Of a DNA stretch of 64,000 nucleotides, positions 52,191 to 63,894 are shown one piece after another. A program made the translations under genes and the position numbers. The DNA comes from Argopecten irradians. Lineage: Eukaryota; Mollusca; Bivalvia; Pectinida; Pectinidae. The notes beneath the pieces are model-generated. The model worked only from the letters and a program-made list of their open reading frames with translations. It did not search any database and was not told the origin of the DNA. Each line of letters opens with the position of its first letter. Positions within the stretch are counted from its first letter, which is position 1. Location: NCBI RefSeq assembly GCF_041381155.1, contig NC_091135.1, positions 50,356,086 to 50,420,085 on the forward strand, in the 5' to 3' direction.

Positions 52191-55100
52191 TGTAGCTAAG
52201 GTACAATGTAAACTAGGGTTTGTGAAAGTTAGGTATGTGTTGTAGCTAAGGTAAAATGTAAACTAGGGTTTGTGCAAGTTAAGTATGTTCTGTAGCTAAG
52301 GTACAATGTAAACTAGGGTTTGTGTAAGTTAGGTATGTTCTGTAGCTACATACAATGTAAACTAGGGTTTGTGTAAGTTAGGTATGTTCTGTAGCTACAT
52401 ACAATGTAAACTAGGGTTTGTGTGAGTTAGGTATGTTCTGTAACTACATACAATGTAAACTAGGGTTTGTGTAAGTTAGGAATGTTCTGTAGCTACATAC
52501 AATGTAAACTAGGGTTTGTGTCAGTTAGGGGGTATGTTCTGTAGCTAGGTACAATGTAAACTAGGGTTTGTGTAAGTTAGGTATGTTCTGTAGCTACATA
52601 CAATGTAAACTAGGGTTTGTGTAAGTTAGGTATGTTCTGTAGTTAAGGTACAATGTAAACTAGGGTTTGTGTAAGTTAGGTATGTTCTGTAGTTAAGGTA
52701 CAATGTAAACTAGGGTTTGTGTAAGTTAGGTATGTTCTGTAGCTACATACAATGTAAACTAGGGTTTGTGTAAGTTAGGTATGTTCTGTAGTTAAGGTAC
52801 CATGTAAACTAGGGTTTGTGTGAGTTAGGTATGTTCTGTAGCTACATACAATGTAAACTAGGGTTTGTGTAGTAGGTTAGGTATGTTCTGTAGTTAAGGT
52901 ACCATGTAAACTAGGGTTTGTGTAAGTTAGGTATGTTCTGTAGCTACATACAATGTAAACTAGGGTTTGTGTAAGTTAGGTATGTTCTGTAGTTAAGGTA
53001 CAATGTAAACTAGGGTTTGTGTAAGTTAGGTATGTTCTGTAGCTACATACAATGTAAACTAGGGTTTGTGTGAGTTAGGTATGTTCTGTAGCTACATACA
53101 ATGTAAACTAGGGTTTGTGTGAGTTAGGTATGTTCTGTAGCTACATACAATGTAAACTAGGGTTTGTGTAAGTTAGGTATGTTCTGTAGCTACATACAAT
53201 GTAAACTAGGGTTTGTGTAAGTTAGGTATGTTCTGTAGCTACATACAATGTAAACTAGGGTTTGTGTGAGTTAGGTATGTTCTGTAGCTACATACAATGT
53301 TAACTAGGGTTTGTGTAAGTTAAGTATGTTCTGTAGCTACATACAATGTAAACTAGGGTTTGTGTGAGTTAGGTATGTTCTGTAGCTACATACAATGTAA
53401 ACTAGGGTTTGTGTGAGTTAGGTATGTTCTGTAGCTACATACAATGTAAACTAGGGTTTGTAGTTAAGGTACAATGTAAACTAGGGTTTGTGTAAGTTAG
53501 GTATGTTCTGTAGTTAAGGTACAATGTAAACTAGGGTTTGTGTCAGTTAGGTATGTTCTGTAGCTAAGGTACAATGTAAACTAGGGTTTGTGTGAGTTAG
53601 GTATGTTCTGTAGCTACATACAATGTAAACTAGGGTTTGTGTGTAGGTTAGGTATGTTCTGTAGTTAAGGTACCATGTAAACTAGGGTTTGTGTAAGTTA
53701 AGTATGTTCTGTAGTTAAGGTACAATGTAAACTAGGGTTTGTGTAAGTTAGGTATGTTCTGTAGTTAAGGTACAATGTAAACTAGGGTTTGTGTAAGTTA
53801 GGTATGTTCTGTAGCTAAGGTACAATGTAAACTAGGGTTTGTGTAAGTTAGGTATGTTCTGTAGTTAAGGTACAATGTAAACTAGGGTTTGTGTAAGTTA
53901 GGTATGTTCTGTAGTTAAGGTACAATGTAAACTAGGGTTTGTGTAAGTTAGGTATGTTCTGTAGTTAAGGTACCATGTTAACTAGGGTTTGTGTAAGTTA
54001 AGTATGTTCTGTAGCTACATACAATGTAAACTAGGGTTTGTGTGAGTTAGATATGTTCTGTAGCTACATACAATGTAAACTAGGGTTTGTGTAAGTTAGG
54101 TATGTTCTGTAGTTAAGGTACAATGTAAACTAGGGTTTGTGTAAGTTAGGTATGTTCTGTACTTAAGGTACAATGTAAACTAGGGTTTGTGTAAGTTAGG
54201 TATGTTCTGTAGCTACATACAATGTAAACTAGGGTTTGTGTGGGTTAGGTATGTTCTGTAGTTAAGGTACAATGTAAACTAGGGTTTGTGTAAGTTAGGT
54301 ATGTTCTGTAGCTACATACAATGTAAACTAGGGTTTGTGTGGGTTAGGGTTTGTGTAAGTTAGGTATGTTCTGTAGCTACATACAATGTAAACTAGGGTT
54401 TGTGTAGGTTAGGTATGTTCTGTAGCTACATACAATGTAAACTAGGGTTTGTGTAAGTTAGGTATGTTCTGTAGCTAAGGTACAATGTAAACTAGGGTTT
54501 GTGTAAGTTAGGTATGTTCTGTAGTTAAGGTACAATGTAAACTAGGGTTTGTGTAAGTTAGGTATGTTCTGTAACTACATACAATGTAAACTAGGGTTTG
54601 TGTAAGTTTTATGTTCTGTAGCTACATACAATGTAAACTAGGGTTTGTGTAAGTTAGGTATGTTCTGTAGCTACATACAATGTAAACTAGGGTTTGTGTA
54701 AGTTAGGTATGTTCTGTAGCTACATACAATGTAAACTAGGGTTTGTGTGAGTTAGGTATGTTCTGTAGCTACATACAATGTAAACTAGGGTTTGTGTAAG
54801 TTAGGTATGTTCTGTAGTTAAGGTACCATGTAAACTAGGGTTTGTGTGAGTTAGGTATGTTCTGTAGCTACATACAATGTAAACTAGGGTTTGTGTAGGT
54901 TAGGTATGTTCTGTAGCTACATACAATGTAAACTAGGGTTTGTGTAAGTTAGGTATGTTCTGTAGCTAAGGTACCATGTAAACTAGGGTTTGTGTAAGTT
55001 AGGTATGTTCTGTAGCTACATACAATGTAAACTAGGGTTTGTGTGAGTTTAGTAGTAATGTTGTTCTGTATGTCTAGCTACATACAATGTAAACTAGGGT

Positions 55101-58100
55101 TTGTGTAAGTTAGGTATGTTCTGTAGCTACATACAATGTAAACTAGGGTTTGTGTGAGTTAGGTATGTTCTGTAGCTACATACAATGTAAACTAGGGTTT
55201 GTGTAGTTAGGTATGTTCTGTAGCTACATACAATGTTAACTAGGGTTTGTGTAAGTTAGGTATGTTCTGTAGCTACATACAATGTTAACTAGGGTTTGTG
55301 TAGGTTAGGTATGTTCTGTAGCTACATACAATGTAAACTAGGGTTTGTGTAAGTTAGGTATGTTCTGTAGCTACATACAATGTAAACTAGGGTTTGTGTA
55401 AGTTAGGTATGTTCTGTAGCTACATACAATGTAAACTAGGGTTTGTGTAAGTTAGGTATGTTCTGTAGCTACATACAATGTAAACTAGGGTTTGTGTAAG
55501 TTAGGTATGTTCTGTAGCTACATACAATGTAAACTAGGGTTTGTGTAAGTTAGGTATGTTCTGTAGCTACATACAATGTAAACTAGGGTTTGTGTGAGTT
55601 AGGTATGTTCTGTAGCTACATACAATGTAAACTAGGGTTTGTGTGAGTTAGGTATGTTCTGTAGCTACATACAATGTAAACTAGGGTTTGTGTAAGTTAG
55701 GTATGTTCTGTAGCTACATACAATGTAAACTAGGGTTTGTGTAAGTTAGGTATGTTCTGTAGCTACATACAATGTAAACTAGGGTTTGTGTAGGTTAGGT
55801 ATGTTCTGTAGCTACATACAATGTAAACTAGGGTTTGTGTAGTTAGGTATGTTCTGTAGCTACATACAATGTAAACTAGGGTTTTGTGTAAGTTAGGTAT
55901 GTTCTGTAGCTACATACAATGTAAACTAGGGTTTGTGTAGGTTAGGTATGTTCTGTAGCTAAGGTACAATGTAAACTAGGGTTTGTGTAAGTTAGGTATG
56001 TTCTGTAGCTACATACAATGTAAACTAGGGTTTGTGTAAGTTAGGTATGTTCTGTAGCTACATACAATGTAAACTGGGTTGTGTATAAACTAGGGTTTGT
56101 GTAGTTAGGTATGTTCTGTAGCTACATACAATGTAAACTAGGGTTTGTGTAGGTTAGGTATGTTCTGTAGCTACATACAATGTAAACTAGGGTTTGTGTA
56201 AGTTAGGTATGTTCTGTAGCTACATACAATGTAAACTAGGGTTTGTGTAAGTTAGGTATGTTCTGTAGCTACATACAATGTAAACTAGGGTTTGTGTAGG
56301 TTAGGTATGTTCTGTAACTACGGTACAATGTAAACTAGGGTTTGTGTAAGTTAGGTATGTTCTGTAGCTACATACAATGTAAACTAGGGTTTGTGTAAGT
56401 TAGGTATGTTCTGTAGCTACATACAATGTAAACTAGGGTTTGTGTGAGTTAGGTATGTTCTGTAGCTACATACAATGTAAACTAGGGTTTGTGTCAGTTA
56501 GGTATGTTCTGTAACTAAGGTACAATGTAAACTAGGGTTTGTGTAAGTTAGGTATGTTCTGTAGCTACATACAATGTAAACTAGGGTTTGTGTAAGTTAG
56601 GTATGTTCTGTAGTTAAGGTACCATGTAAACTAGGGTTTGTGTAAGTTAGGTATGTTCTGTAGCTACATACAATGTAAACTAGGGTTTGTGTAAGTTAGG
56701 TATGTTCTGTAGCTACATACAATGTAAACTAGGGTTTGTGTAAGTTAGGTATGTTCTGTAGCTACATACAATGTAAACTAGGGTTTGTGTAAGTTAGGTA
56801 TGTTCTGTAGTTAAGGTACAATGTAAACTAGGGTTTGTGTAAGTTAGGTATGTTCTGTAGTTAAGGTACAATGTAAACTAGGGTTTGTGTGAGTTAGGTA
56901 TGTTCTGTAGCTACATACAATGTAAACTAGGGTTTGTGTAAGTTAGGTATGTTCTGTAGCTACATACAATGTAAACTAGGGTTTGTGTAGGTTAGGTATG
57001 TTCTGTAGCTACATACAATGTAAACTAGGGTTTGTGTAAGTTAGGTATGTTCTGTAGTTAAGGTACCATGTAAACTAGGGTTTGTGTAAGTTAGGTATGT
57101 TCTGTAGCTAAGGTACCATGTAAACTAGGGTTTGTGTAAGTTAGGTATGTTCTGTAGCTACATACAATGTAAAACTAGGTATTTCTGTAGATACATGTAT
57201 AGGTGTAGTTAGGTATGTTCTGTAGCTACATACAATGTAAACTAGGGTTTGTGTAAGTTAGGTATGTTCTGTAGCTACATACAATGTAAACTAGGGTTTG
57301 TGTAAGTTAGGTATGTTCTGTAGCTACATACAATGTAAACTAGGTTTGTGTAGTTAGGTATGTTCTGTAGCTACATACAATGTAAACTAGGGTTTGTGTA
57401 GGTTAGGTATGTTCTGTAGCTACATACAATGTAAACTAGGGTTTGTGTAAGTTAGGTATGTTCTGTAGCTACATACAATGTAAACTAGGGTTTGTGTAAG
57501 TTAGGTATGTTCTGTAGCTACATACAATGTAAACTAGGGTTTGTGTAGGTTAGGTATGTTCTGTAGCTACATACATGTAAAGGTTTGTGTAAGTTAGGTA
57601 TGTTCTGTAGCTAATACATGTAAACTAGGGTTTGTGTAAGTTAGGTATGTTCTGTAGCTACATACAATGTAAACTAGGGTTTGTGTAAGTTAGGTATGTT
57701 CTGTAGCTACATACAATGTAAACTAGGGTTTGTGTAGTTAGGTATGTTCTGTAGCTACATACAATGTAAACTAGGGTTTGTGTAGGTTAGGTATGTTCTG
57801 TAGCTACATACAATGTAAACTAGGGTTTGTGTAAGTTAGGTATGTTCTGTAGCTACATACAATGTAAACTAGGGTTTGTGTAAGTTAGGTATGTTCTGTA
57901 GCTACATACAATGTAAACTAGGGTTTGTGTAAGTTAGGTATGTTCTGTAGCTACATACAATGTAAACTAGGGTTTGTGTAAGTTAGGTATGTTCTGTAGC
58001 TACATACAATGTAAACTAGGGTTTGTGTAAGTTAGGTATGTTCTGTAGCTACATACAATGTAAACTAGGGTTTGTGTAGTTAGGTATGTTCTGTAGCTAC

Positions 58101-59960
58101 ATACAATGTAAACTAGGGTTTGTGTGAGTTAGGTATGTTCTGTAGCTACATACAATGTAAACTAGGGGTTTGTGTGAGTTAGGTATGTTCTGTAGCTACA
58201 TACAATGTAAACTAGGGTTTGTGTAGGTTAGGTATGTTCTGTAGCTACATACAATGTAAACTAGGGTTTGTGTAAGTTAGGTATGTTCTGTAGCTACATA
58301 CAATGTAAACTAGGGTTTGTGTAAGTTAGGTATGTTCTGTAGCTACATACAATGTAAACTAGGGTTTGTGTAAGTTAGGTATGTTCTGTAGCTACATACA
58401 ATGTGAACTAGGGTTTGTGTAGTTAGGTATGTTCTGTAGCTACATACAATGTAAACTAGGGTTTGTGTAAGTTAGGTAGGTGAAGTTTGTGTAGTATTTC
58501 TGTAGCTACATACAATGTAAACTAGGGTTTGTGTAAGTTAGGTATGTTCTGTAGCTACATACAATGTAAACTAGGGTTTGTGTAAGTTAGGTATGTTCTA
58601 TGTTCTGTAGCTACATACAAGTTGTAAACTAGGGTTTGTGTAAGTTAGGTATGTTCTGTAGCTACATACAATGTAAACTAGGGTTTGTGTAGTTAGGTAT
58701 GTTCTGTAGCTAAATACAATGTAAACTAGGGTTTGTGTAAGTTAGGTATGTTCTGTAGCTACATACAATGTAAACTAGGGTTTGTGTAAGTTAGGTATGT
58801 TCTGTAGCTACATACAATGTAAACTAGGGTTTGTGTAAGTTAGGTATGTTCTGTAGCTACATACAATGTAAACTAGGGTTTGTGTAAGTTAGGTATGTTC
58901 TGTAGCTACATACAATGTAAACTAGGGTTTGTGTAAGTTAGGTATGTTCTGTAGCTACATACAATGTAAACTAGGGTTTGTGTAAGTTAGGTATGTTCTG
59001 TAGCTACATACAATGTAAACTAGGGTTTGTGTAAGTTAGGTATGTTCTGTAGCTACATACAATGTAAACTAGGGTTTGTGTAAGTTAGGTATGTTCTGTA
59101 GCTACATACAATGTAAACTAGGGTTTGTGTAAGTTAGGTATGTTCTGTAGCTACATACAATGTAAACTAGGGTTTGTGTAAGTTTAGGTATGTTCTGTAG
59201 CTACATACAATGTAACTAGGGTTTGTGTAGTTAGGTATGTTCTGTAGCTACATACAATGTAAACTAGGGTTTGTGTAAGTTAGGTATGTTCTGTAGCTAC
59301 ATACAATGTAAACTAGGGTTTGTGTAAGTTAGGTATGTTCTGTACTTAAGGTACAATGTAAACTAGGGTTTGTGTAAGTTAGGTATGTTCTGTAGCTACA
59401 TACAATGTAAACTAGGGTTTGTGTAAGTTAGGTATGTTCTGTAGCTACATACAATGTAAACTAGGGTTTGTGTAAGTTAGGTATGTTCTGTAGCTACATA
59501 CAATGTAAACTAGGGTTTGTGTAGGTTAGGTATGTTCTGTAGCTACATACAATGTAAACTAGGGTTTGTGTAGTTAGGTATGTTCTGTACTAATGTAGCT
59601 ACATACAATGTAAACTAGGGTTCTGTAGCTACATACAATGTAAACTAGGTTTGTGTGAGTTAGGTATGTTCTGTAGCTACATACAATGTTAAACTAGGGT
59701 TTGTGTAAGTTAGGTATGTTTGTAGCTACATACATGTAACTAGGGTTTGTGTAGTTAGGTATTTTGTAGCTACATACAATGTAAACTAGGGTTTGTGTGA
59801 GTTAGGTATGTTCTGTAGCTAAGGTACAAAGTAAACTAGGGTTTGTGTAAGTTAGGTATGTTCTGTAGCTACATACAATGTAAACTAGGGTTTGTGTGAG
59901 TTAGGTATGTTCTGTAGCTACATACAATGTAAACTAGGGTTTGTGTAAGTTAGGTATGTT
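52191..59960 (+). repeat. 49/50-bp minisatellite array, ~158 copies (7.8 kb)
   Basis: The main unit is 49 bases: TGTAGCTACATACAATG, then TAAACTAGGGTTTGTG, then TAAGTTAGGTATGTTC. A second 50-base type replaces GCTACATAC with G(T/C)TAAGGTAC. Both types are mixed from 52.2 to about 54.9 kb, while the right half is almost all the 49-base type. Neither period keeps a reading frame and every frame has stops, so it is non-coding. The right edge is 141 bases from the nearest exon of the gene at 60102-60987, so the array probably sits in that gene's intron. Local indels increase after about 57.1 kb. Confidence 0.97.
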
Positions 59961-60101
59961 CCCGAAATCTCTGTACGTTCGACATGCATCTATTTACACA
60001 AGTAATTAAACAATTACAAAAATGGTAAAGCTGCAAAACTCACTTCATGAGAATGTCCAAGTAAAGCTTACAAATAGGAAAATATCGTAAATTAAACTTA
60101 C

Positions 60102-60987
60102 TTCAGATTGTGCAGTCTCTCTTGCCCTCATCATTAGTTTTTGGTATCTTATGATATCCTGAAAGTCAATTAAATGCATTCAATGTAATTAATGAAATTA
60201 TTCATTAATTAATTAATATGAACTGTTTACAAACCTTTTTTTTCTGATGAAACTTTGTTTTACTTAATACGTATACCCCAAGAGGGTCGCAGTTGCTCTG
60301 CACAGTATGAAAACCCATTTTATGTGAAATCAGTTAGAATATACATTGTATCAATTACTAGACACCAGTTAACGTTATCTCCAAGTTTATACAAGCATTA
60401 GATGTTATTTAATACGATCGCTCAATCTAAATGTCGTTGAGCTGCTGCGAAAAACAAAACGGAAAGACAACACGAACCTGCATTATCCCTTGTCTTAACA
60501 TGGTGCATTCCTCAACCAGGTAATTCCTATGACTTTCCAAATTTTCCACTCTAGATCTGTTTCTTTCTCCTACTTTTCGCAATTGTTTCTGTCTCTCCTC
60601 TAATTCTCGTCTCTCTCTTTCCTCTAATTCTCGTTTCTGCCTCTCCTCTAATTCTCGTCTCTCTCTTTCCTCTAAATCTCGTCTCTGTATCTCCTCTAAT
60701 TCTCGCCTCTTCTTCTCCTCTAATTCTCGTCTCTGTCTCTCCTCTAATTCTCGCCTCTGTCTTTCCACTAATTCTCGTCTCTGTCTTTCCTCTAATTCTC
60801 GTCTATGTCTCTCGTCTAATTCACGCCTTCGTAGACTTTCATCGAATGCCCTTCTCTTCCTTTCCAAACACGCTTCCCTTCGCCGTATTGCTTCCAACCG
60901 CCTCCCTTCTATTTCATCTTTCTTTTCAATAAGAAGTCTCCTTATGTGTAATTCATTGGCAATTTTCGTGAACTTTCTTGCGCGCAT
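60102..60987 (-). CDS. Arg/Glu-rich octad-repeat helical protein, two exons (partial)
   Basis: Exon 60987-60478 (170 codons from the first true ATG) ends at CAG|GTTCGT. The next exon, 60158-60102 (57 bases, 19 codons: DIIRYQKLMM then RARETAQSE), has AG and GTAAGT borders; both join in phase 0. Residues about 55-140 repeat an eight-residue unit of ELEERQRR type about ten times, encoded by a 24-bp repeat. The eight-residue period and alternating Glu/Arg fit a stable single alpha helix better than a heptad coiled coil. Flanking parts (MRARKFTKIANELHIRR start) are also helical and charged. The frame stays open without an ATG back to a stop near 61116, so an upstream exon is possible. The gene continues past the GTAAGT donor. 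Function unknown; perhaps a cytoskeletal or scaffolding spacer. Confidence 0.65.
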
Positions 60988-61526
60988 TTTATAGCCAACG
61001 GACTCGGAAATAGTACGACTTCCCGTGGTCAGCAGACACAACGTGACTGGTTTATGAAACCAAAGCCTAATACTGTTTACATGACAGATTCTATTGATCT
61101 GTTTATTAACAAGCTACACGTATATATGTCTTACATATGTCTGTATAACGGTATCATTGTTCCCTCAGATGGTTAAAACATTGCGTAACGGATATGTTGG
61201 AATGTCCACAGCTGCCCCGCACGGAACTTTAAACTCTGATAATTAGGACAGGATCAAAATAACCTCGCTTTTAGCTCGTTAGTGGACCATTCTAGGGATC
61301 TCTTACTGTCATACATGTAGTTATCTAAATACCTTTCAGGCGTTATGGCCGCGATGGTATATACATTGGATCGTGTCTCTTCATACTACCACTTACAACG
61401 TGAATGTCCATGTTTAAGGTTATCTATATATTGACACGCTTTTAATCATATCCCTGGGGCCCAATAGTCCGAAGGCCTTATAATCTAAAAACGGATCAAT
61501 ACTGAGTGTAACAGGGCGAGAGTAGT

Positions 61527-61595
61527 AGTGTGTCGCCAGCTGAGCTCGAGCCCGTGACCCAACTTAAAGGTCCCCCTAACGCGAAGCAAGAAGGC
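61527..61595 (-). repeat. tRNA-like SINE fragment
   Basis: On the minus strand a B-box-like GGGTCACGGGCTCGAGCTC is followed by AGCTGGCGACACAC; the upstream TTGCTTCGCGTTAGGGGG may be the remains of the A-box side. Too decayed for a functional call. Confidence 0.4.
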
Positions 61596-62326
61596 AGATT
61601 TCTTTTTTCTTTTCTCTCACATACTTACGTGTGTAACAAGAGTTAATATCAGTATACATGTATTACATTTTGACATGACGGAACACAATCAACAACATTA
61701 ACATCAACATTAGTATAATACAAACACCACAACAATTATTGAATATAATGGACTTAATTAATCTAATTATTACAAATAACATATCAACCTGCTAAGTTGC
61801 GAAAGAATACGTACATTACACAGTGAGATTAGACCTTTCATTTTGCTAGATTAGGGACCGTAAAATAATATTTTGGTATATGTTTTGCCGAAATTGATGA
61901 ACTGATATGTGAGTACAAGGACGTATATGACACTTATAAATAATGAAATGAAATTCGTCGCCAATACTGTCTAAACAAAAGGGGTAATTTTTTTCATTGC
62001 GTGGTACGTGTGTATTAGCTCATCGCCGCGTTTCTATGAGCAAAAGGAAATAAGATGTACGGAATTTACAATATTTTTCCTTCTTTTTTGTTTAATATCA
62101 ATATCATTAAACCATTATGAATAAATTGATCCTTATTATCCGAATTATACCAAAACATGGCCATTCTACATTTCACTTCAATACTTAACGGATATCTACC
62201 CAATTCACCATAGAGCGTAGAGTTTGGTGTACAACATCTTAAACCTAAAATACGTTTACAGAATTGCAAGTAAATTTGCTTTTTGCTTTAGCAAATCTAC
62301 TATTATAGTTAAATAAAATGCCTATG

Positions 62327-63230
62327 ATACGGAGGCGTATTAGGGCCACTTTGTAATTTTATTTATCTTGTACGTACAAGTTATTATCTTGTACGAACAA
62401 GTTATTATCTTGTACGTACAACTTAGTATCTTGTACGTACAACTTATATTTAGTATCTTGTACGTACAACTTAGTATCTGGTACGTATAGAATAGTACAA
62501 TGTGTGATCGGGTGGTGTAGTGGTTGAGCCACTCACCTTTCACCTAAAGCTTAATTTTTTTAATGATAGTTTAAGTGTAAAGTATTTAACTTTTGTCATT
62601 GAAGAAAAACCCCGCAAAGATGTTAAGGGGGTATACTGAAATCGTGTTGCTCCCGTCTATCTGTCTGATTGTCTGTCTGTAGACACAATATTGTTCGGCA
62701 TACTCCTCCTAAACTACTTGACAGATTTTGATAAAATTTGGTACCTGACAGAACCCTGACCTAAAGGAAGTTGAGTAAACTATATAGGATTCTGCAATGT
62801 CCCCTATTAATGGAGCAACTATGAAACGCCAGTATCAAACCAGTGCGTGTACATGAACAGTTTTAATTGAAAGTCCGGCAAAGTCAAATTACAATTATGA
62901 AACATTAATTCTTCGGTGGTGAACAGCAGATCAACTCAACTTGTACGTACAAGATACTAACTTGTGCGTACTAGATACTAACTTGTGCGCACCAGATACT
63001 AAGTTGTACGTACAGTATACTAAGTTGTACGTACAAGATACTAACTTGTACGTACAAGATACTATGTTGTACGTGTACGTACAAGATAATAAATTGTACC
63101 CACAAGATACTAAGTTGTACATACAAGATAATAACTTGTACGTACAAGATACTAACTTGTACGTACAAGATACTAACTTGTACGTAAAAGATAAATAACA
63201 TTACATAGTGGCCCTAATACGCCGCCGTAT
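62327..63230. mobile_element. MITE-like element with TIRs and palindromic 21-bp arrays
   Basis: Both ends share about 53 bases as an inverted repeat with four mismatches (ATACGGAGGCGTATTAGGGC on the left), and a possible TATG target duplication lies at 62323-62326 and 63231-63234. Just inside each end is an array of a 21-bp unit built on the palindrome CTTGTACGTACAAG: about 6 units at 62362-62490 and about 12 at 62938-63190. The middle holds an A-box-like tRNA segment (GGTGTAGTGGTTGAGCC, about 62513) and another repeat fragment (GTCTGTCTGTAGACAC). Because 21 is a multiple of three, overlapping frames at 62931-63201 stay open on both strands by chance. Confidence 0.85.
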
Positions 63231-63239
63231 TATGACGTA

Positions 63240-63880
63240 TGTGAAAAATTCCAATATTTCTAATTCTTCATTGCAAAATAAAAAGCGCAAACGCGTTTGA
63301 CCCTTCTGTTTTGAGAATACACCAATTTTAATTTTTTGCGTATTAATCGTAAGTTTCCACTCATTACAGTATATTTCAAACATATCCAATAAAGTCTGTA
63401 GTCCTTCTGCTGATTCGGAAACAATAACAGTGCCATCAACATAAAGGATAAGAAACAATAAACAACCCAATATCATCACTCAAGCTTTGCTTAGTTTGGA
63501 GACAACTGGCGTCATTTTCATGAAAAAAGTCTTCTAAATCATTTAGATAAATCGTAAATAAAAAAGGTGACAGCTTCCGGGATACTTGTCGTATTTAAAA
63601 CTATATTAAACAATTTATGATAGACATTTTAAAATAGGTCCAGTGAGTTTTTTTATATATTCATTTATAATACAGTCTATACCACCTGCCTTATTATTTT
63701 TAAGATTTTTTAACTGCATGCTTTATTTCATCCACAGTATTTCATCAAACAAACCACCATTTACATCATCAAAGTCAAAATGTTCGTCTATATTATCTCC
63801 CTATTTATATTTTTAAAATAATCATAAATTCGTCAGTTTTAATATCAAAGTTTTGTTCATTTGAATTACCTCCAATATCA
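63240..63880 (-). pseudogene. Non-LTR (LINE) reverse-transcriptase remnant
   Basis: Minus-strand pieces in order: LKNNKAGGIDCIINEYIK (63.7 kb), LFNIVLNTTSIPEA (63.6 kb), LSPFLFTIYLNDLEDFF (63.57 kb), then ILYVDGTVIVSESAEGLQ and a following TLLDMFEIYCNEWKLTIN (63.4 kb). These are RT palm and finger segments of a non-LTR retrotransposon. The catalytic Y-A-D-D is changed to Y-V-D-G. There are frameshifts near 63.48 and 63.59 kb and stops, and the segment normally between IPEA and SPFLF is missing. A dead copy. Confidence 0.85.
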
Positions 63881-63894
63881 TTTAACAACTTTCA

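Noticed and set aside
52191..59960. Telomere-like or CRISPR-like array
   Set aside because: CTAGGGTTT and GTTAGG resemble telomeric hexamers, but the unit is 49-50 bp with no pure TTAGGG run. There are no unique spacers, so CRISPR is excluded.
60988..61041. Longer start of the helical protein at 61041
   Set aside because: The codon there is TTG, not ATG; the first true ATG in frame is at 60987. An upstream spliced exon remains possible.
62931..63201. Overlapping ORFs on both strands (VQDTNLY-type and ILYVQVS-type repeats)
   Set aside because: The 21-bp unit is a multiple of three, so all stop-free frames stay open; the product is an artefact of the repeat.
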